Assembly (NCBI GenBank): GCA_024280945.1
Contig: JAMXLO010000085.1
Span: 1 to 37,214 of the forward strand
Length of the DNA: 37,214 bases
Direction of reading: 5' to 3'
From: Acetobacteraceae bacterium
Lineage (GTDB): Bacteria > Pseudomonadota > Alphaproteobacteria > Acetobacterales > Acetobacteraceae
Position 1 is the stretch's first letter. Each line of letters starts with the position of its first letter. Shown one piece after another: positions 25,951 through 34,200 of the stretch. The position numbers and the translations under genes were made by a program. Under the pieces are notes generated by a model, which was not told the origin of the DNA, ran no database searches, and was given only the letters and a program-made list of their open reading frames with translations.

Positions 25951-26231
25951 CGAGGAAGAATCCCCATTGGGGAACAACCCTCGATAGCTTTCTTACTGAA
26001 GAAGGCATTCGGGAAGCAGCGAAGGCTGAGGCGCTGACGCGCGTGGTCGCGTGGCAACTGGAAGAAGAAATGAAGCGGCAAGGCATCACCAAAGCCCAGC
26101 TCGCCGAACGCATGCATACCAGCCGCGCCCAAGTTGATCGCATCCTCAGAGCCAAGGGTAACGTGACGATCGAAAGCCTGCAGCGCGCCGCCGCACTCGT
26201 CGGTCGCGAATTGCGGCTTGAGTTGGTGTGA
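25947..26231 (+). CDS. XRE-family antitoxin (HigA-like)
   Basis: 94 residues, intact. A helix-turn-helix lies at about residues 46-80 (GITKAQLAERMHTSRAQVD, RILRAKGNVTIESLQRAAAL) and the C-terminus is RELRLELV. It binds the operon operator and normally neutralises the HigB-type toxin encoded just upstream, which is broken here. The ATG overlaps the toxin stop. It may still cross-neutralise a related toxin or act only as a repressor. Confidence 0.88.
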   Translation: MTRKNPHWGTTLDSFLTEEGIREAAKAEALTRVVAWQLEEEMKRQGITKAQLAERMHTSRAQVDRILRAKGNVTIESLQRAAALVGRELRLELV

Positions 26232-26335
26232 TTTCCGCGACTGTCAGATCCGCCCCGATCTCGTTCTCGTCTAATCTACCTCAAGGCCAATGGCACATCC
26301 CTAAGCTCGATCAGGTGCCCGTCTGATGCTGCGCC

Positions 26336-26620
26336 TCAGAAGTCGTCGTCGGTAACCAGTGGAGGGATCTGCTCGGCCAGAATGCGATTGTCATGCTTGA
26401 CCCGATCGAGTTCGGCGCGGCGGACAGCATTTTCCGCGGCCAAGCGCTCGCAATCCTTGAGCAGGTCCAGCGAAGTGGCGCAGAGCTTGTCGGCCTCGTT
26501 TCGGAAGAAGTCAGCGCGCTGGCTCTCTGCGACAAGCGCATCCCTCAATTCGTGGGCGGTTTTCAGGAGGGCGTGGTTGTGGCGGCCATCTGGTTCGCAG
26601 CAAGTCGAGCCTGAAAGTTC
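26336..26620 (-). pseudogene. Coiled-coil protein, C-terminal fragment
   Basis: An open frame ends ALLKTAHELRDALVAESQRA, FFRNEADKLCATSLDLLKDC, then ERLAAENAVRRAELDRVKHD, a long amphipathic helix. A second frame just upstream (about 26570-26668) encodes a similar helical stretch (LALAQGEINAANARVAAQNF), which suggests one protein broken by a frameshift. No start codon and no recognised family. It is joined directly to the truncated pRiA4b ORF-3 gene. Confidence 0.4.
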
Positions 26621-26972
26621 TGAGCTGCGACCCTTGCGTTGGCAGCGTTGATTTCGCCCTGAGCGAGGGCCAGCCGTCACCGAAGTCGTAAAGGTATTTG
26701 AGCGATCTGGTGCCGACATCCTCAAGGACGTCGATGAGCCGGGCCTTGCTGGCATTGAGCGGTCCGTCTCCGAAGTCTGGATCGGGTATCCCCCAGCCAA
26801 CATCGCGAGCACGGATCTCGTAGAGATGGCTGTTCGTCCAGCCCATGGCAGCCTGCAACACAAGGTGTAGGCGATCCAGGCGAATCGTCAGCGGCACCTC
26901 GACCCGGCGCACCACGGCAGGTTCAATATCGTCGAGCTTGATCCGGAGATGGGCAATTCCGGCGGTGGTCAT
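26511..26972 (-). pseudogene. pRiA4b ORF-3 family protein, truncated
   Basis: The first 101 residues match the plasmid pRiA4b ORF-3 / IS1096 TnpR-like fold: IAHLRIKLDDIEPAVVRRVE, LHLVLQAAMGWTNSHLYEI, WGIPDPDFGDG and SLKYLYDFGDGW. After that motif the family normally continues for some 80 residues; here the frame (to 26511) is unrelated. The ATG overlaps the IS66 transposase TGA as ATGA, so it was translationally coupled to the transposase. Function unknown; often carried by mobile elements. Confidence 0.7.
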
Positions 26973-28017
26973 GCCGCCAGGCTACGGTCCTCTATCAGCC
27001 TCGGCCAGTGCCAGGGCAGCAGCTCATTCAGGCGCGACGCCGGATGATCGGCAATGCGCGCCAACAGGTCGGCGAGCCAGGCGCGCGGATCGACGTCGTT
27101 CAGTTTAGCGGTGACGATCAGCGAATAGACCGCGGCGGCCCGTTCGCCACCGTGGTCCGAGCCGGCGAACAGCCATGCCTTACGGCCCAGAGCCACACCC
27201 CGCAGCGCCCACTCGGCGACGTTGTTCGTTAAGCAGATCCTTCCATCATCGAGGAACCGGCTGAAGGCGGCCCAGCGCTTCAGCATATAGTCGATCGCCT
27301 TCGCCAATTCCGCATGGCGCGACGTCGTCCGACGCACGTCGCGCATCCAGCTTTCCAGCGCGGCGACGAGAGGGGCGATCTTATTTTGCCGCGTTGCGTG
27401 CCGCTCTTCATGTGGCAGACCATTGATTGTGCGCTCGATGTCGAAGATCGCGTCGATGCGTCGCACCGCCTCGATCGCAAGCGGCGCTTTCGCAAGTTGA
27501 GCCAACTTGAAGAAGGCGCGTCTGCCGTGTGCCCAGCACAGGGCCTGTGTCAGCGCAACGGGTTTTCTTGCCTCGAGATACAAGTCGCCGAAGCCAGCGT
27601 AGGCGTCGGCCTGCAGGATGCCCCCATATGCTGCGAGGTGCCGGCTTGGATGCTCGCCTCGTCGGCCACGTGAGAAGTAGAATATGGCGGCTGGCGGCGC
27701 CGGTCCGCCAAACGGCCGATCGTCACGAACATAGGTCCACAGCCGGCCGGTGACCGTCTTGCCTTTCGCCAGCACCGGCACCGTCGTGTCGTCACCGTGG
27801 ATGCGCTCGCCCGCCAGCACATGATGCCTGATCAGCATGACCAGCGGGCTCAGTGTCGCGACGCAGGCGCCCACCCAGTCCGCCAGTGTCGAGACATCGA
27901 GCTCAATGCCCTCTCGTGCCTACCTCTCGCTCTGGCGATTGAGCGGCTGGTGGTTGGTGAATTTGGCGTCCAGGATCATCGCCAGCAGGATTGCGACAAG
28001 TATCGGGGGGTCCAATG
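26969..28017 (-). mobile_element. tnpC: IS66-family transposase (TnpC), 5'-truncated with a nonsense codon
   Basis: The catalytic half of TnpC is present: ERIHGDDTTVPVL and LQADAYAGFGD (aspartates), CWAHGRRAFFKLA, NNVAEWALRGVALGRKAW (glutamate) and the IS66 C-terminal TAKLNDVDPRAWLADLLARI region. Upstream, AILLAMILDAKFTNHQPLNR continues in frame, but a TAG (27920-27922) replaces the expected Tyr before AREGIELDVSTLADW. The N-terminal zinc-finger part and the tnpA/tnpB genes are absent. The element is therefore immobile. The remaining 301-codon ORF from 27874 is open. Confidence 0.88.
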
Positions 28018-28030
28018 AGTAACAGACATA

Positions 28031-28065
28031 TAGAACATGCCGGTCATCTAGAACATGCCGGTCAT
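28031..28065. repeat. Two tandem copies of an 18-bp unit
   Basis: TAGAACATGCCGGTCAT occurs at 28031-28047 and 28049-28065, exact copies with one intervening C. It lies just outside the truncated 5' end of the IS66 transposase. The remaining sequence of 28018-28267 has no gene; the direct repeat is its only feature. Confidence 0.8.
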
Positions 28066-28267
28066 TGCCTCGCGGTGCGAACCGTCTGGACCTGCGACTA
28101 GCCTAGGACGCACAGCGCCTACCGAACGTCTATCGCCCAGCGGCTCGTCGGGTCAACAAAGGGCGCGACGGTTGGCCAGCGGCTCTGGGACTGTGCTCGT
28201 CCACCCAAGAGCGAACCTTGCATCCAGGGAACCCGGCCTCGGAGCGCAAAGCGTTCGCTAATGGCGC

Positions 28268-31200
28268 CTACTGATTACGTGGCAGCCGGATCGTGAACTC
28301 GCTGTACTCGCCGACCCTGCTATCGACGGTGATGCTGCCGCCATGCTGCTGCGTGACGATATCGTAGCTGATCGATAGACCGAGGCCGGTGCCCTCGCCG
28401 GTCGGCTTGGTAGTGAAGAACGGCTGAAACAGCTTGTCCTTGACTTCCTCCGGGATGCCAATTCCGTTGTCGCGCACCCTGATCTCAACCACGTCGCCTA
28501 ACTCACGCGTCGTGACGCTGAGCGTGGGTTCGAAGCCGGACACCGCCTCCACGCTTTGGCGCCTGCGCGCCGCGTAGAACCCGTTGCTGAACAGGTTCAG
28601 CAGCACGCGCGTGATGTCCTGCGGCGTCAGCGTGATTGGCGCGATGCCACCGTCGAATTCGCGCTGGAGCGTGATGCTGAAACTCTGGTCCTGTGCGCGG
28701 GCGCCGTGGTACGCGAGGTTCAGCGCCTCGTCGACCAGGGTGTTGAGGTTGACCGACCTGCGCTCACCGGAGCTACTGCGTGAGTGCTCCAGCATGCTGC
28801 GCACGATTGCGTCCGCACGATTACCGTGCTCATTGATCTTCTCCAGGTTGCTCGCGAGCGTACGGGTCAGATCATCGATCTCGGCACGACGTTCCGCATC
28901 CAGCATCGCGAAGCTCGGCGCCGCGGTCTGCTTCAGTTCGTCGAGGAGATCAACCGAGAGGCTGGCGAAGTTGTTGACGAAGTTCAGCGGGTTCTTGATC
29001 TCGTGCGCGATGCCGGCGGTGAGCTGGCCCAGAGAGGCCATCTTCTCGGCCTGGATTAGGTTGGCTTGCGCAGCCTTCAGCTCTCGCAGTGCAGCCTCGG
29101 AAGCGTCTCGTGCGGCACGGACTTCCTCCTCGCTGCGCTTTCGCTCAGTAATGTCGCTGTAGATCAGCACGAAACCCCCATCGGGAACCGCATTGCGGCG
29201 CACCTCTATGACCCGCCCATCAGGGCGGGTGCGTTCTAAGCGCAGCTCCCGGTCGGTATGTTCCAGGCGGCGGGCAAGCTCAACCTCGACTTCCTCGGTT
29301 CTGAACTCACCACGCTCGGCCAACAGGTGTAGGTAATCGGCATAGCTCGGGTACTCATCCAGTATCGCATCAGGAATATCGAGTAGCTCCTGGAAGTTTC
29401 GGTTCCACGCCGCGAGGCGGCGCCCAGCGTCGAACATGGCCACCCCGTCGCCCATGTTGTCGAACGTGATGCGTAGTTCGTCCTGTCGCTGGCGCAATTC
29501 GCCCAGCAAGCGTGCGTTCTCCATCGCGATCACCGCCTGTGCCGCGAAGCTCTGAAGCAAGGCAACCTGTCTGTCGCTAAAGAGATTGACCTCCTGCCGA
29601 TAAATGTTGATTGCGCCAAGCAATCTGTTGTCTTTGCGCAGAGCGACAGCGAGCACCGTTCGTGCCCCGCCTAGATCAACCAAGGCTCGGCGATGTGGAT
29701 CACCTTCTCGATAAGGCGTCTCTGCCATCAAATCGGCTGTGTGTATAACATTTGCTCCATCGCGCATTCGACGGGTTGTCGGCCCTGGAGTGGGTATTGT
29801 GGCGCTGTTCCGTCGGAATTCGGCCAGAGCGCGCGGCACTCCATGGGACGCAGCTTCTCGCAGGCGTTCGCCGTCAAAGGTATGAAGTTCGCCAAAGTTT
29901 GCGCCACACAGCCGCATGGCCCGATCAAGCAGTGTCTCGAACACCGGGCCAAGCTCATCGAGCGATGAATTGATAACCTGCAACACTTCGGCCGTTGCAG
30001 TCTGCTGCTCCAGCGCCTCACGCTGCTCGGTCAGTAGTCTTGCGTTCTCCATCGCGATCACCGCCTGGGTGGCGAAGTTCTGCAAGAGCGCGATCTGCTT
30101 GTCAGTAAAAGGCCGCACGTCTAGTCGACCCGCGACAATTTTTCCGAGTAGCCCGTCACTCTTCCGCAGCGGGACGGACAGCAGGGTGCGGTGGCTACTG
30201 ACCATGTCCATGCCTCGGTACACCGCATGCTCTTCCAGCGCCGAGTCATGGATGTGGACGAAAGGCTCTCCGGCAATCAGTTGCCGGTTCGCCCACGTGT
30301 CATTCCCGATGCCCTCTCGCAGCCTGCTGACTAATGCCTCCGGTACGTCATGACTCACGATCGCGCGGAAGTGCTTCCCGTCGCAAAGGAACAGGCTTCC
30401 GAATTCGGCCCCGCAGAGGGTATGCGCCTTCTGCAAGATTGCGTCGAACACCGGCTTTAGGTCACCGGGCGAGGCATTGATTACCTGTAGCACCTCGGCA
30501 GTCGCGGTCTGCTGCTCCAGCGCCTCGCGCTGCTCGGTCAGCAGCCGAGCATTCTCCATTGCGACCACGGCCTGGGCAGCGAACGTCTTTAGCAATGCTA
30601 TTTGCTTATCGGTGAACGGCCGCACTTCAGTGCGATAGATCGTGAAGAAGCCGAGCAGCACACCGTCCTTGCGCAAGGGGACCCACAACACGGTCCGCGC
30701 GCCGGCGCGTTCAGCCAGCATGCGGCGCACGGCAACGCTGGAGCGGTGGGCACCCTCAGCCGTAATATCGGCAATATGGACGAGCGGCTCGCCCTCAACG
30801 AGGCGTAGTAACGAGGCGCCTTGTTCGGGCTTCTGCGGCCCCGCACGCGTGAGTTCCGCGCGATACTCGGGCGAGGCGCCGCAGATCGCGGCAAGCCGAC
30901 CAAGCTCGCCGTCGTACGTCCAAAGATTGCCGAAGGCGGCATCGCATAGACGCAAGGCCTTCTCCAGCAATGCGTCGAACACTGGAGCGAGGTCTCCGGG
31001 CGAGGTATTTATGACCTGCAGCACTTCGGCGGTGGCGGTTTGCTGCTCCAGCGCCTCGCGCTGTTCGGTTATAAGTCGTGCGTTCTCCATGGCGATTACT
31101 GCCTGTGCAGCGAAGCCTTCGACTAGGGCGACCTGCTTATCGGGAAACACGCCCGGTTCTCGACGCCAGACCGCGATGAAGCCAACCACGGCCCCATCCT

Positions 31201-34200
31201 TGACCAGCGGCACTTGCAACAGCGCGCGTACACCCCCCAGTTCGACGAGAGCATCGCGCACACTGGGAGAAGTCGCCATGCGTGCGTCCGTCATGATATC
31301 CGCAGCTTGGACAGGCTTTCCGGTTGCAATGCCCTGCGCGACCAGGACTGCATCCTTTGTGAGTGGATTGCGCCGGTCATATTCAATGAAGGCCGGGGGG
31401 ACGCCCAAGAACGCCACCCTTTTGAGATGTTCACCGTCATACGTCAGGAGCGTACCAAACGACCCCCCACACAACCGCAACGCCCTCTCCAATACCGCAT
31501 CGAATACGGGCACCAGATTACCGGGCGACGCATTGATGACCTGCAACACTTCGGCGGTGGCGGTTTGCTGCTCCAACGCTTCGCGTGTTTCATTGATGAG
31601 GCGCGCGTTTTCCATCGCAATGACGGCCTGGGAAGCGAAATTCTTCAGCAGCGCAACCTGACTATGTTCGAATGGACGTACTTGGCGGCGGTATGCAGCC
31701 ATAATGCCCAGCAGTCGCCGATCTTTTCGTAAGGCAACCACCGCATAGCTGCGTGCCCCACCAAGCTCGACTATGGCCCGACGGCGAGGCTCGCCTCTGC
31801 GGTATACATCAGTATCAGCAATGTCATCGAAAAGAACCAGGTCTTCGCCTTGCTCAATGCGGCCCAGAGCGCTCTCCGGGTCAGGGTGTGGCGGATTGCG
31901 CATAAACTCGGCTAAATCGGGCCCAATGCCATGAGTTGCGACTGTGTGATATTTCCGGCCATCGTAGGTAGACATCAGGCCAAAGGCTGCATCGCACAGC
32001 CGTGTTGCCTTCTCTAACATCGCACCGAAAACCGGCGCCAGTTCGCCAGGCGAGCTGTTGATAGCTTGCAGCACCTCGGTAGTCGCGGTTTGCTGCTCCA
32101 GCGCCTCTCGTTGCTCGGTGATCAGGCGCATATTCTCAATCGCGATCACTGCCTGATCGGCGAAGGTGCTGACGAGTTCGATTTGCCGGTCGGTGAATGG
32201 CTCCACGCGTTGGCGGCAGAGTGCGAAAACACCGATCGGTGTGCCTTCCCGCAGCAGCGGGACGCCCAGAATAGAGCGGACATTGCCCAAACTCACCACC
32301 TGTGGGAGGGCATATTCTGGGTCGGTAGTAATATCATTTATCTGGACTGGACGAGCCTCAAGAAGCACTCGTTCAACGACGCTACCTCGACCTGGAGTAA
32401 AAGTGACTTGGCGTACAAACTGTTCAAACTCAGGGGAAAGGGCAAAACTCGCAAAGGGCCGATAAACATCACCATCGCGGAGGGCGAGATGTCCAAATTC
32501 TGCCGTGCAAAGCCGTGCAGCAGTCTCGACCACCGTATCGAGCACCGGTTGCAGATCGAAGGTCGAGCGGCTGATGACCTTCAGCACATCGCTGGTGGCT
32601 GTTTGATACTCCAACGATTGCTGCAGATCGGCAGTGCGCTGCCGCAGTTGCCCGAGCAGCCGCGCGTTCTCCATTGCGATCACCGCCTGCGCCGCGAAAC
32701 TCTGCAACAGCGCGATCTGGCGCTCGTTGAAGGGTCGGACTTCCTGGCGATAGAACACAATCATTCCTAGCAGCGTATTGTCCTTGCGCAGCGCGACGGA
32801 GAGGACGGTGCGCGCCCCAGCGAGCTCTACTGAGGCAAGCCGATCCGGGCGTCCATTCTGATAAGCCGCTTCGGCCATCAGGTCTGGGATGTGAACGATG
32901 TCCGCACCACGCACGATCCGCCCAACGCTCGTCTCGGGTGCATCCGAGACAACATTGTTCATCGCGTAGTCGGAATAGGCAGGTTGCACACCGCGGAACA
33001 CCGCCGGCCTGATGTGCTCGCCGTCGAACATCAAAAGTACTCCAAAATTGGCTTCGCAGAGATGCATCGCTTTGTCGAGCAATGCCTCGAACACCGGCGC
33101 CAGATCGCCCGGCGATGCGTTGATGACCTGCAGCACTTCAGCGGTCGCGGTCTGCTGCTCCAGCGCTTCACGCTGGTCAGTCAGAAGTCGCGCGTTATCC
33201 ATGGCTATCACCGCCTGTGCAGCGAAGTTCCGCAGCAAGGCGATCTGGTGCTCGTTGAACGGTCGGACTTCCTGGCGATAGAACGAGATCATCCCCAGCA
33301 GGGCATCTTCCTTGCGCAGGGCCAGACTGAGGCATGTGCGTGCACCGCCTAAATCGACCAGGGCGCGCCGGTCTGGGTTCCCATCCCGATAAGCCGCCTC
33401 AGCCATCAGGTCCGGGACGTGGACAATGCTGGCCCCTCGCAGCAGACGCCCGGCGACGCCGTCTGGCGCATCGGATACCCGCTCGTGCATCGCATAGTCG
33501 GCATAGGAGGCTGGTACTCCGCGGAGCGCTGCCCGCGTGAGCCACTCGCCGTCATAGGTCGCTAGTATTCCAAAATTGGCTTGGCAAAGATGCATCGCCT
33601 TGTCGAGCAACGCTTCGAATACCGGTGCGAGATCACCAGGCGAGCTATTGATGACCTGCAACACCTCGGCCGTCGCAGTCTGCCGCTCCAGCGCTTCGCG
33701 CTGCTCCGTGATCAGCCTCGCATTCTCCATCGCGATCACCGCCTGTGCGGCGAAGTTCTGCAAAAGCGCGATCTGCTTTTCGGTAAATGGTCGTACCTCT
33801 CGGCGGTATACGACAATGGTTCCCCACAAACTCTGTTCCTTGCGCAACGCGACAGCCGCTGTGGATCGGACACCACTCGCATCTACCATAGCGCGAAACG
33901 GCGGATTGGTGCTGTATGCCGGCTCCAGCAGTGCGTCCGAGAAATGCACGACGTTGTTACCTGCTACGATACGCTCCAATGTTGAATTGCCGTCCCCGCC
34001 TTGCATTCGGATTGGATTACGCTGGCGGCGCCAAGCGACGAATTCAGGTTCCCCCTGTATAGCGGCGCAATCGAATTGTTGGTCGTCATAAGTATGTATA
34101 TGCCCATAGTCAGCTTCGCACAGCTTCATCGCCCGCTGCAGCATTGCGTCAAAAACCGGAGTAAGGTTGCCGGGCGAGGAGTTGATGACCTGCAAGACTT

